In this document: piece by piece, positions 1 to 5,316 of the stretch | Numbering within the stretch: position 1 is the first letter of the stretch | How the letters are laid out: each line of letters starts with the position of its first letter | DNA from: a bacterium | GTDB lineage: Bacteria > Desulfobacterota > Binatia > UBA12015 | Assembly (NCBI GenBank): GCA_018970825.1 | Contig: JAGWVP010000121.1 | Span: forward strand, 1 to 8,156 | Direction of reading: 5' to 3' | Length of the DNA stretch: 8,156 nucleotides | Position numbers and translations under genes: made by a program | Notes under the pieces: generated by a model | Seen by the model: the letters and a program-made list of their open reading frames with translations, nothing else | The model's database searches: none | Told to the model about the DNA's origin: nothing

Positions 1-383
1 GGGCTCCCGACGTGATCGTGGACCTCGCCCTCGAGGAGGGGTATTCGACGACGGTCCGGCGCTCCGGGGGAAGGTCCGGCCCCTCGGTCTGGCGCATCGG
101 CACCGAGGAGCACGCCGGCTCGAAGGCCGCAGGCATGAACGGGACGCACCGAAGCCACGGACTCTACTGCTGGGCGGATCCCGCCTCCGCGAGCACCCGC
201 GGGGCCGAGGGGAGCGACCTTCGCCTTGCCGAGCTCGGCGCGCTCGTGCTCCGCGAGATCGGTGCGACCGAGGCGAGCGGGCACGGGGACGTCGACCCCG
301 AGGCGCGCCCGGGTCGCGACTACGACGAGCGCGAGGAGGAGGTGCTCGAGCGGAGGCTCCGGGCCCTCGGGTACCTCGAGTGA
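1..383 (+). CDS. Alkaline phosphatase superfamily protein, C-terminal part (5' truncated by window edge)
   Basis: The reading frame is open from base 3 and stops at 381-383, so only about the last 126 codons are present. The peptide opens with APDVIVDLALEEGY and carries GMNGTHRSHG, which matches the late conserved block of the type I phosphodiesterase/sulfatase-like branch, where the His of the 'GTHR..G' segment (codon 147-149) is normally a metal ligand. The tail, with acidic and basic residues ending in ERRLRALGYLE, is also typical of this branch, where a C-terminal helix precedes 'LGY'. Members hydrolyse or transfer phosphate or sulfate esters using two metals. The substrate cannot be told because the nucleophile region lies outside the window. 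The stop overlaps the start of the glycosyltransferase gene, suggesting co-translation and a shared role, perhaps in glycoconjugates (inference). The GTG at 12 is internal and not a credible start. Confidence 0.72.
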   Translation, partial: APDVIVDLALEEGYSTTVRRSGGRSGPSVWRIGTEEHAGSKAAGMNGTHRSHGLYCWADPASASTRGAEGSDLRLAELGALVLREIGATEASGHGDVDPEARPGRDYDEREEEVLERRLRALGYLE

Positions 384-1630
384 GAGGTCCGGAGGCAGGC
401 GCAGCCGGTTCGTCGACGATGCCGCGCCTCCCCGCGACGACGGGACGATCGCCGCGGATCGGGCTCGTCGCGGGCTGCCGGTTTCCGGCCCCCCGGGGCT
501 CCCAGGTGCTCGTGGACGGGATGGCTCACGCGCTCGTCGCGGCCGGTGCCGACGTGCACCTGCTCGCCCCGATCGCCCCCGGGTGCGCGCGGCCGTTCGC
601 CCTCCACTCGCTCGCGCGCCCGGGCGAACTTCCCGCGGCCGAGCCCGGGCGCGTCCTCGGGCTCCGACGGCTGCTCGACAATGCGCGGCTCGCGCCGCGC
701 CTGCGTGCGGCCGTGGTGCGCGAGCGCATCGAGGTCCTCCATGCGCACAACTTCGAGGGGCTGCTCGCGTCGCTGCGAGTGCGCGCTTCGACCGGCGTGC
801 CCGTGGTCTTCCACGCGCACTCGGTGCTGGCCGACGAGCTTCCGCTCTACGCTCCGGCGGCGTCGGTGCCGACGCGGGCCGCCGTGCGCATGGGCTCCTG
901 GTTCGACCGGGCGTTTCCACGCCTCGCCGACCTGGTCGTGGCACTCAGCGCGGACGTCGCCTCCTATCTCGTCGACTGCGGCGTCGAGCCCGGGCGCATC
1001 GCCGTCGTCCCGCCGGGGATCGACCGCCTCCCTCCGGGGGAGCCCGGTCCACCGGGGAGAGCTCCGCGCGCGGTCTTCACCGGCAACCTCGACCGGTACC
1101 AGAACATCGAGCTGCTGCTCGACGCATGGGCGATCGTCGAGCGGAGACTCCCCGGGGCGACGCTCGCGATCGCGACGCACGAGAGGGAGCGCAGGCCGCC
1201 CCGTCTGGGCGCCGGTCTCGCGCGGGTCGAGGTCGTGCAGGCGGGATCGCTCGGGGCGGTTCGGCGCGAGTGGTCGCAGGCGACGGTCGGCGTCTCGCCG
1301 CGTGCGTCCTGGTCGGGCTTTCCGGTGAAGACGCTCAACTACATGGCGGCGGGCCTTCCCACGGTCGCGCTCGAGGCCTCCGCGAAGGGCGTACGCGACG
1401 GCGAGACCGGCTGGATCGTCCGCGAGGGGTCGGCGCCGGCGCTCGCCGACGCCCTTTGCGAGGCGCTCGACGATCCTCGGGAGAGTGCGGCGCGCGGCCG
1501 TCGCGCCCGCGAGGCGGTCGACGAGGGGCACGCGTGGCCGCGGCTCGCGGAGCGCCTTCTCGGGCTCTCGGCCGGCGTGGCGACCGTTCGGCGGGCCGGT
1601 CGTCTTTCCACCGAACCGGTCGCGGGCTAA
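380..1630 (+). CDS. GT-B fold glycosyltransferase (GT4/group 1-like)
   Basis: This 416-residue protein has the two-Rossmann-domain layout of group 1 glycosyltransferases, which move a sugar from a nucleotide donor to an acceptor. The N-terminal domain has PRIGLVAGCRFPAPRGSQV (25-43) with a Gly-rich acceptor loop, then VLHAHNFEGLLASL (119-132) and VVFHAHSVL (142-150). The linker VVPPGID is at 209-215. The C-terminal domain has VFTGNLDRYQNIELLLDAW (232-250), GFPVKTLNYMAAGLPTVAL (313-331) and DGETGWIV (340-347). The usual E-x7-E donor motif reads S312...N320, so both Glu are replaced. There is no signal peptide or membrane segment, so a cytoplasmic or peripheral enzyme is likely. The GTG at 380 shares bases with the upstream stop (GTGA) and suits translational coupling; the ATG at 419 is the alternative, and neither has a clear Shine-Dalgarno. 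Donor and acceptor are unknown. Confidence 0.85.
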   Translation: MRGPEAGAAGSSTMPRLPATTGRSPRIGLVAGCRFPAPRGSQVLVDGMAHALVAAGADVHLLAPIAPGCARPFALHSLARPGELPAAEPGRVLGLRRLLDNARLAPRLRAAVVRERIEVLHAHNFEGLLASLRVRASTGVPVVFHAHSVLADELPLYAPAASVPTRAAVRMGSWFDRAFPRLADLVVALSADVASYLVDCGVEPGRIAVVPPGIDRLPPGEPGPPGRAPRAVFTGNLDRYQNIELLLDAWAIVERRLPGATLAIATHERERRPPRLGAGLARVEVVQAGSLGAVRREWSQATVGVSPRASWSGFPVKTLNYMAAGLPTVALEASAKGVRDGETGWIVREGSAPALADALCEALDDPRESAARGRRAREAVDEGHAWPRLAERLLGLSAGVATVRRAGRLSTEPVAG

Positions 1631-1642
1631 GGCGGATTCGAC

Positions 1643-2077
1643 ATGGCGACGCGGCAGCGCGACGAAGCCCCGGCCGGGCTTCTCCCCGAGGAACAGGAGC
1701 GTCTCCGCCGGGAGACCGACGCCGCCGTCCGCCTCGAGGGCGAGATGATGCGACGGCTCGCGCAGCACGGCCTGCGCGGCGTCGAGGAGATGGTGGAACT
1801 GCACGAGCGGCTCCGTCGGGCGGCCGACGCGATCGCCCTCCCCGAGATCGATTTCGCGCTCGCCCGCATCGGCTCGCTTTCGGACCGACTCCGACTGCTC
1901 CGGCAGAGGCTCGATCGCCTCGCGAGCCTGCGTCGCGCGGTCGGGACCGGGGCAGAGCAGGTCGTCCCCGACGGGAAGCCGAGCATCGTCGCGGCGGGGC
2001 CTTCCGCGCGCACGGCGCCCGGGCCCGGCCGAAACGGGCACGGAAACGGCGGGGATCCGGGCGCCGGGGCGCGTTGA
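1643..2077 (+). CDS. Hypothetical coiled-coil protein with Pro/Gly-rich tail
   Basis: I do not recognise this 144-residue protein. Residues about 12-105 are rich in Arg, Glu and Leu with few helix breakers and look like two long amphipathic helices, for example RLRLLRQRLDRLASL (about 82-96). A break around IALPEIDF (68-75) separates them. Residues about 110-144 are low-complexity Gly/Pro/Ala/Arg and probably disordered. There is no signal peptide, membrane segment or cysteine, so a soluble cytoplasmic or scaffold-like protein is likely. The start follows an AAGGCGG-type site (1629-1635) placed 7 bases upstream and lies 12 bases after the glycosyltransferase stop, which supports a real gene in the same transcript. 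Opposite-strand frames here are long but are explained by G+C bias. Confidence that it is coding is moderate to good; function is unknown. Confidence 0.68.
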   Translation: MATRQRDEAPAGLLPEEQERLRRETDAAVRLEGEMMRRLAQHGLRGVEEMVELHERLRRAADAIALPEIDFALARIGSLSDRLRLLRQRLDRLASLRRAVGTGAEQVVPDGKPSIVAAGPSARTAPGPGRNGHGNGGDPGAGAR

Positions 2078-2101
2078 CGGACGACCGGGGCGCTGGTACC
2101 C

Positions 2102-2106
2102 GGAGG
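2102..2106 (+). promoter_or_regulatory. Shine-Dalgarno GGAGG for the 62-residue membrane protein
   Basis: GGAGG lies 3 bases before the ATG at 2110, or a little further if AGGA is taken as the pairing core. It singles out that ATG in a frame that is open for hundreds of codons upstream, and so marks the true small gene. Confidence 0.6.
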
Positions 2107-2109
2107 ATC

Positions 2110-2298
2110 ATGGAAGGACACGGTTCTCCGCTCCAGCAGTTCTTCGCGATGCTGGTCCGGCCCGACAACATCCCGATCATCGGGATGCTCGCGCTGGTCC
2201 TGTGGTTCACCTACGTGGGCTTCAAGGAAGCGCGAAAGAACGACGAACTCATCGCCCAGGGACGCGAGGACGAAGTCCTCCGCAAGATGCAGGAGTGA
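2110..2298 (+). CDS. Small single-pass membrane protein
   Basis: This is a 62-residue protein. Residues 1-19 are a short N-terminal region that includes FFAMLVRPDN. Residues about 20-38 (NIPIIGMLALVLWFTYVGF) form one hydrophobic helix. Residues 39-62 are highly charged (KEARKNDELIAQGREDEVL) and end in KMQE. With Arg/Lys mainly after the helix, the positive-inside rule suggests a cytoplasmic C-terminus. The frame stays open far upstream, but only this stretch has protein-like composition. The ATG has a GGAGG just ahead of it, lies 32 bases after the coiled-coil gene, and the gene ends 30 bases before the ferredoxin gene. The PDNIP-plus-helix-plus-charged-tail pattern resembles small accessory subunits next to redox genes in deltaproteobacteria-like genomes; this is from memory and is not a firm family assignment. 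A role as a membrane partner of the ferredoxin is inference. Confidence 0.72.
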   Translation: MEGHGSPLQQFFAMLVRPDNIPIIGMLALVLWFTYVGFKEARKNDELIAQGREDEVLRKMQE

Positions 2299-2328
2299 CG
2301 GCGCGCCCGTCCTCCGATCGGTGACGAA

Positions 2329-2802
2329 ATGCCCTTCACGATCATCGCCGAGAACTGCACGGGCTGCAGCGCCTGCGAGAAGCGCTGCCCGACGCGTGCC
2401 ATCAGCGGCGACCCCAAGAAGTCCTATTTCATCGAGTCGTCGATGTGCATCGACTGCGGCTCGTGCGGCGTCATCTGCCCCGACGAGGCGATCCTCGACA
2501 CCTACGGCAACATGACGAGCGTGCTGAAGCGCGCCGAACGCCCGCTCGCGGTGGTCCACCCCGACAACTGCAACGGCTGCGGCGTCTGCATCGACGTGTG
2601 TCCGTTCGACAGCCTGAGTTCGGCTCCCGGAAACACCGCGACCTACCTCGGCAAGGTCATCGTCGAGGAGAAGACCTGCGTCGGCTGCCGCCTCTGCGAA
2701 GAGGTTTGCGGCTGGGACGGGATCTACATCATGGCGGGCGGCGAAAAGGAGGGCTTCCTCGCGGCGCTCGGGTACGAGGCCGAGGAGAACGCCGAGGCCT
2801 GA
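2329..2802 (+). CDS. Ferredoxin-type protein with four [4Fe-4S] motifs
   Basis: This 157-residue protein has four CxxCxxCxxxC motifs: C10-C13-C16-C20, C40-C43-C46-C50, C81-C84-C87-C91 and C117-C120-C123-C127. The first three end in CP; the fourth ends in CGW. They pair as two bacterial-type 2[4Fe-4S] ferredoxin domains (about 4-58 and 75-136) joined by a short linker, so four clusters are predicted. No other catalytic domain is present, so the protein most likely carries electrons between enzymes or serves as the Fe-S subunit of a larger complex. It has no signal peptide or twin-arginine motif and should be cytoplasmic. The ATG at 2329 follows a GGTGA element at 2320-2324. It is the last gene of the left co-directional block and directly follows the small membrane protein gene, a likely partner (inference). 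The partner enzyme is not in the window. Confidence 0.88.
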   Translation: MPFTIIAENCTGCSACEKRCPTRAISGDPKKSYFIESSMCIDCGSCGVICPDEAILDTYGNMTSVLKRAERPLAVVHPDNCNGCGVCIDVCPFDSLSSAPGNTATYLGKVIVEEKTCVGCRLCEEVCGWDGIYIMAGGEKEGFLAALGYEAEENAEA

Positions 2803-2862
2803 CGTCGGGTCCGGGCGGGGGGGTCGGTCGCCCCTTCGTTTCCCGGGGGTGCGGTGGGTCCC

Positions 2863-2876
2863 GCCCCTGGCGGGGC
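2863..2876 (+). repeat. Short GC inverted repeat downstream of the ferredoxin gene
   Basis: GCCCC (2863-2867) and GGGGC (2872-2876) flank a TGGC loop about 60 bases after the ferredoxin stop. It could help end the left transcript, but no T-run follows and a five-pair GC stem is expected often in this composition. Confidence 0.3.
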
Positions 2877-2922
2877 AGCGCGTACGTCGGGATCTCTCCG
2901 GGAAGCCGGTTCGTTCGAACGG

Positions 2923-2948
2923 GCCGGTCCCCCGGCGGCGGGACCGGC
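2923..2948 (+). repeat. Perfect 9-bp inverted repeat in the 2803-3081 gap
   Basis: GCCGGTCCC (2923-2931) and GGGACCGGC (2940-2948) are exact reverse complements around an 8-base loop. It is the strongest hairpin in the 279-base gap between the ferredoxin gene and the DUF1566 gene. No T-run follows on either strand, so it may be a factor-assisted terminator of the left block or part of a structured leader for the next gene. I found no coding sequence in this gap. Confidence 0.5.
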
Positions 2949-3024
2949 GTCGAGCAGGAGTTTTCCGGCTCGACAGCCGGGCTCGACGCTGCCAGAAGAT
3001 CGGCCTGCGAGTCCGGCAGACTCG
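2949..3024 (+). repeat. Overlapping and tandem inverted repeats upstream of the DUF1566 gene
   Basis: Two more perfect hairpins follow the 9-bp one: CCGGCT (2965-2970) with AGCCGG (2975-2980), loop CGAC, and CGAGTC (3008-3013) with GACTCG (3019-3024), loop CGGCA. In addition GTCGAGC (2949-2955) is complementary to GCTCGAC at both 2968-2974 and 2981-2987, so pairing with the first copy would exclude the 2965-2980 hairpin. The arrangement is visible directly; any regulatory role is inference. Confidence 0.4.
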
Positions 3025-3070
3025 ACGGCCGACGGCACTCTTGTCGTCCGGGATTTCGAGTACGCACGGG

Positions 3071-3076
3071 AAGGAG
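3071..3076 (+). promoter_or_regulatory. Shine-Dalgarno AAGGAG for the DUF1566 gene
   Basis: A near-ideal AAGGAG lies 5 bases before the ATG at 3082. It selects this start over in-frame upstream codons (for example at 2854) and places a proper signal peptide at the N-terminus. Confidence 0.8.
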
Positions 3077-3081
3077 ACGCG

Positions 3082-3927
3082 ATGAGAGTGTTGGCGAGAA
3101 TGCTCGGGTTCCTGTTGGCCACGGCGGCCGTCCCGGGGGCCGTCGATGCGGCGCCGACGGCCGCGCAGTCGTGCGAGTCCGCGAAGGAGAAGGCGGCGGG
3201 CAAGGCGGCCCAGTGCCGTCTCGTGGCGGCCGGCGTGTTCGCGGTCTCGCCGGGCACCCAGGCGGACGTCGACAAGCGCGATGCGGCGTATGCGAAGTGC
3301 CAGTCCAAGATGTCCGATGCCTACGCGAAGGCCGACGCGAAGTACGGGGCGAACTGCCCGGTCCCGGCGAACACGTCGATCGTCGAGGCGCTGACCACCG
3401 CCTACTCGGGCAACGTGATCGTCGTGAACCAGCAGGCGAGGTTCGTCGACAACGGCAACGGCACCGTGACCGACAACCTGACGCACCTCCTGTGGGAGAA
3501 GAAGACCGGGACGGTGGGAGCCGACGTGGAGTGCATCGGCGTCGCGACCTGCCCGGACCCGCACGACGTGAACAACCGGTACACCTGGAGTGCGAACAAC
3601 ACCTCCCCGTGGCCCTTCGACGGCACGGCCGCCACGGTCTTCCTGGGCCTCGTGAACTCGCAGGCGCCGTGCCTCGGCGGGCACTGCGACTGGCGCCTGC
3701 CGAGCGTGGAGGAAATGCTGACCATCGTCGACACGTCGGCCGGCGTACCGACGATCCCCGCCGTGTTCGGGCCGACCAGGCCCACCATCTACTTCACGGC
3801 GACCACGTTCGCGGGCGGCTTCACGCCGTACTACGCGTGGTACGTCGACTTCTCCGACGGCGATTACGCGAACAACGCCTTCAAGCCCACGAGCTACTTC
3901 GTTCGCGCCGTTCGCAGCGCGCCCTGA
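3082..3927 (+). CDS. Exported DUF1566 (Lcl C-terminal-like) protein with Cys/Ala/Lys-rich head
   Basis: This 281-residue protein begins with a signal peptide (basic MRVLAR, hydrophobic 8-20, likely cut after V-D-A at 23), so it should be periplasmic or surface-exposed. Residues about 26-112 form a helical head rich in Ala and Lys with Cys at 31, 45, 73 and 92, including CESAKEKAAGKAAQCR and KCQSKMSDAYAKADAK. From about 119 to the end is a DUF1566 domain, recognised by RFVDNGNGTVTDNLTHLLWEK (start at 120), CDWRLPSVEEM (202-212), YAWYVDFSDG (251-260) and YFVRAVRS (272-279). It has four further Cys (151, 157, 197, 202) that may form disulfides. DUF1566 domains are common in secreted proteins of Gram-negatives; no activity is established that I can name. 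It has its own strong ribosome site and a 279-base upstream gap, so it is probably a separate transcription unit, convergent with hisG. Confidence 0.85.
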   Translation: MRVLARMLGFLLATAAVPGAVDAAPTAAQSCESAKEKAAGKAAQCRLVAAGVFAVSPGTQADVDKRDAAYAKCQSKMSDAYAKADAKYGANCPVPANTSIVEALTTAYSGNVIVVNQQARFVDNGNGTVTDNLTHLLWEKKTGTVGADVECIGVATCPDPHDVNNRYTWSANNTSPWPFDGTAATVFLGLVNSQAPCLGGHCDWRLPSVEEMLTIVDTSAGVPTIPAVFGPTRPTIYFTATTFAGGFTPYYAWYVDFSDGDYANNAFKPTSYFVRAVRSAP

Positions 3928-3928
3928 C

Positions 3929-3951
3929 GGCTTCCGGGAGACCCGGGAGCC
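3929..3951 (+). terminator. Strong hairpin in the convergent gap between the DUF1566 gene and hisG
   Basis: GGCTTCCGGG (3929-3938) pairs with CCCGGGAGCC (3942-3951) over a 3-base AGA loop: ten pairs in the rightward RNA with one G-U. In the leftward RNA that pair becomes an A-C mismatch. It fills almost all of the 24 bases between the two converging stops (3927 and 3952), the expected place for a shared terminator. No T-run follows on either side, so it is not a textbook intrinsic terminator. Confidence 0.55.
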
Positions 3952-4851
3952 TCAAATCACCTTGTTCAGCGGGTACTCGATGATGCCGAGGGCGCCCGCC
4001 TTGATGAGGCGCGGAATCAGGTCGCGCACGGTGGCCTCGGCGACCACGCTCTCGACCGAGGTCCACTCCTCGCCGTGCAGTCGCTCGGTCGGGTAGAGGT
4101 TCGACACCGTCGGCGCGGTCAGGCTCGGCAGGAGCTCGATGATCGAGCCGACGTCGGCCTTGCGGGCGTTGAGCTTGAGGCCGACCTTCCCCTGCGCCTC
4201 GAGCGCGCCGCGCAGGAGCAGTGCGATCTGTTCGAGCTTCTCGCGCCTGGCCGGATCGGCCCACGCGGCGCGGCTCGCGACGAGCTGCGGGTTGGACGGC
4301 AGGAGGTCCTCGACGATGCGCAGCTTGTTCGCGCGCAGCGTGGACCCGGTCTCGGTCACGTCGACGATCGCGTCGACGAGCCCCTCGGCGACTTTCGCCT
4401 CGGTGGCTCCCCACGAGAACTCGACGTCGACGTCGATCCCCCGCCCGGCGAAGAAGCGCTGGGTGACCTTCACGAGTTCGGTCGCGACGATCTTGCCGCG
4501 CAGGTCCTCGGCGCGCTTCACGGGCGAGTCGTCGCGGACGACCAGCACCCAGCGCGTCCCCTGCAGGCTCACCTTGGAGTAGACGAGATTGCAGACGACG
4601 TGGACGTCGCTCTCGTTCTCGACCACCCAGTCCTGCCCGGTCACGCCCGCATCCAGCGCACCCGCCTCGATGTAGCGCGACATCTCCTGCGGCCGCATGA
4701 ACGAGCAGCGGATCGTCGGGTCGTCGATCGACGGGAAGTAGCTGCGGCCGCTCGTCGAGATGCGCCAGCCGGCCTTGCCGAAGAGCTCGATCGTCGGGGA
4801 TTCGAGGCTGCCCTTGGGCAGTCCGAGGCGCAGCGGTGCGGGGAGGCTCAT
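3952..4851 (-). CDS. hisG: ATP phosphoribosyltransferase, long form
   Basis: HisG catalyses the first step of histidine synthesis, joining ATP and PRPP to give N1-(5-phosphoribosyl)-ATP, in the cytoplasm. The 299-residue product has LRLGLPKGSLESPTIELF (7-24) at the N-terminus, the segment DAGVTGQDWVVE (67-78), and a PRPP-binding loop VDVTETGSTLRANKL (163-177), where the family has D..STG.TL..N. Residues about 220-299, including SIIELLPSLTAPTVSNLYP (236-254) and GALGIIEYPLNKVI (286-299), form the C-terminal ACT-like domain that binds histidine. This is therefore the long form that works without HisZ and is feedback-inhibited by histidine in characterised relatives. The start has AAGGAG inside the end of hisI and the two genes overlap by 4 bases (ATGA), indicating translational coupling. 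All expected motifs are present. Confidence 0.96.
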   Translation of the reverse strand: MSLPAPLRLGLPKGSLESPTIELFGKAGWRISTSGRSYFPSIDDPTIRCSFMRPQEMSRYIEAGALDAGVTGQDWVVENESDVHVVCNLVYSKVSLQGTRWVLVVRDDSPVKRAEDLRGKIVATELVKVTQRFFAGRGIDVDVEFSWGATEAKVAEGLVDAIVDVTETGSTLRANKLRIVEDLLPSNPQLVASRAAWADPARREKLEQIALLLRGALEAQGKVGLKLNARKADVGSIIELLPSLTAPTVSNLYPTERLHGEEWTSVESVVAEATVRDLIPRLIKAGALGIIEYPLNKVI

Positions 4852-5225
4852 CGCGACTCCTTGCCGTAGACCTTCGCAGGATCGAAGAGCGGCTCGCCGA
4901 CCACCTGCCAGCCGTCGCCGTCGCGACGGCGGTGGAAGCAACTGCGGAAGCCGGTGTGGCAGGCGGCGCCGCCATGCTGGTGCACGCGCAAGAGGATCGT
5001 GTCGAGGTCGCAGTCGATGCGGATCTCGACCACGTCCTGGTGGTTTCCCGACTCCTCGCCCTTGCGCCAGAGGCCGCGACGGCGGCTCCAGTAGACGGCG
5101 CGCCCGGTGCGCAGCGTCTCCTCCCAGGCCTGGTCGTTCATGTACGCGACCATCAGCACCTCCCCCGTCTCGGCGTCCTGGGCGATCGCGGGGACCAGGC
5201 CCTTGCTGAAGTCGGGCGATTCCAT
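4848..5225 (-). CDS. hisI: Phosphoribosyl-AMP cyclohydrolase
   Basis: HisI opens the adenine ring of phosphoribosyl-AMP, the third step of histidine synthesis, using Zn and Mg. The product from this start has 125 residues. It shows FSKGLVPAIAQDAETGEVLM near the N-terminus, AYMN, AVYWSRRRGLWRKGEESGN, and the metal-binding stretch IDCDLDT followed by ACHTGFRSCF. The three Asp of DCDLD and the three Cys are the expected metal ligands. No phosphoribosyl-ATP pyrophosphatase (HisE) domain is fused, so this is the monofunctional form. I place the start at the ATG at 5225 because GGAG lies 9 bases ahead and the protein then begins MESPDFSKG, as is usual. The ATG at 5240 would add five residues but lacks a ribosome site. 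Its stop overlaps the start of hisG. hisE is not in the window. Confidence 0.95.
   Translation of the reverse strand: MESPDFSKGLVPAIAQDAETGEVLMVAYMNDQAWEETLRTGRAVYWSRRRGLWRKGEESGNHQDVVEIRIDCDLDTILLRVHQHGGAACHTGFRSCFHRRRDGDGWQVVGEPLFDPAKVYGKESR
4857..4862 (-). promoter_or_regulatory. Shine-Dalgarno AAGGAG for hisG inside the hisI 3' end
   Basis: On the minus strand AAGGAG lies 5 bases before the hisG ATG (4851) and is read as the Lys-Glu codons near the end of hisI. It fixes the hisG start and supports coupling of the two genes. Confidence 0.75.
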
Positions 5226-5234
5226 CTTCGGGTT

Positions 5235-5238
5235 CTCC
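5235..5238 (-). promoter_or_regulatory. Shine-Dalgarno GGAG favouring the hisI start at 5225
   Basis: The minus strand reads GGAG, then 9 bases, then ATG at 5225. The GGAG itself overlaps the alternative upstream ATG (5240), which has no purine-rich site of its own. Confidence 0.5.
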
Positions 5239-5316
5239 ATCGTCGTCGACCGGGCACGGGAACACCGCGGGATCCGGCGTGCCGGCCCGGGCTCTCCGCT
5301 CCGTCCGCGTCGCCGG

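Noticed and set aside
320..2041. 573-codon open frame on the minus strand opposite the glycosyltransferase and coiled-coil genes
   Set aside because: Low-complexity Arg/Ala/Gly/Asp-rich translation with no motif; the plus strand carries recognisable conserved blocks over most of the same span.
226..2109. Very long open frame on the plus strand running into the small membrane protein
   Set aside because: Its composition (endless Arg/Ala/Gly/Pro) is that of an out-of-frame G+C-rich shadow, and it overlaps the well-supported glycosyltransferase and coiled-coil genes. Only the last 62 codons from 2110 look like protein.
2949..2987. Repeated GCTCGAC elements considered as a CRISPR-like or integration-site repeat
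   Set aside because: Only two short direct copies are present, with no regular spacers, no integrase and no cas genes.
2854..3081. N-terminal extension of the DUF1566 protein to an upstream ATG
   Set aside because: It would bury a good signal peptide inside the protein, its translation is low-complexity, and the ATG at 3082 has an ideal ribosome site.
1627..3684. 685-codon minus-strand frame spanning the ferredoxin and part of the DUF1566 gene
   Set aside because: It is antisense to four Cys motifs and a DUF1566 domain that are clearly real, has no recognisable motif, and reads as codon-bias shadow.
2445..3983. 512-codon plus-strand frame overlapping the ferredoxin and DUF1566 genes
   Set aside because: Arg/Gly-rich shadow in another frame of two supported genes; no domain and no ribosome site.
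5226..5265. Extension of the hisG frame upstream to 5265, giving a much longer protein
   Set aside because: The added residues overlap hisI in another frame and resemble no domain; the real hisG start has an AAGGAG and the standard N-terminus.
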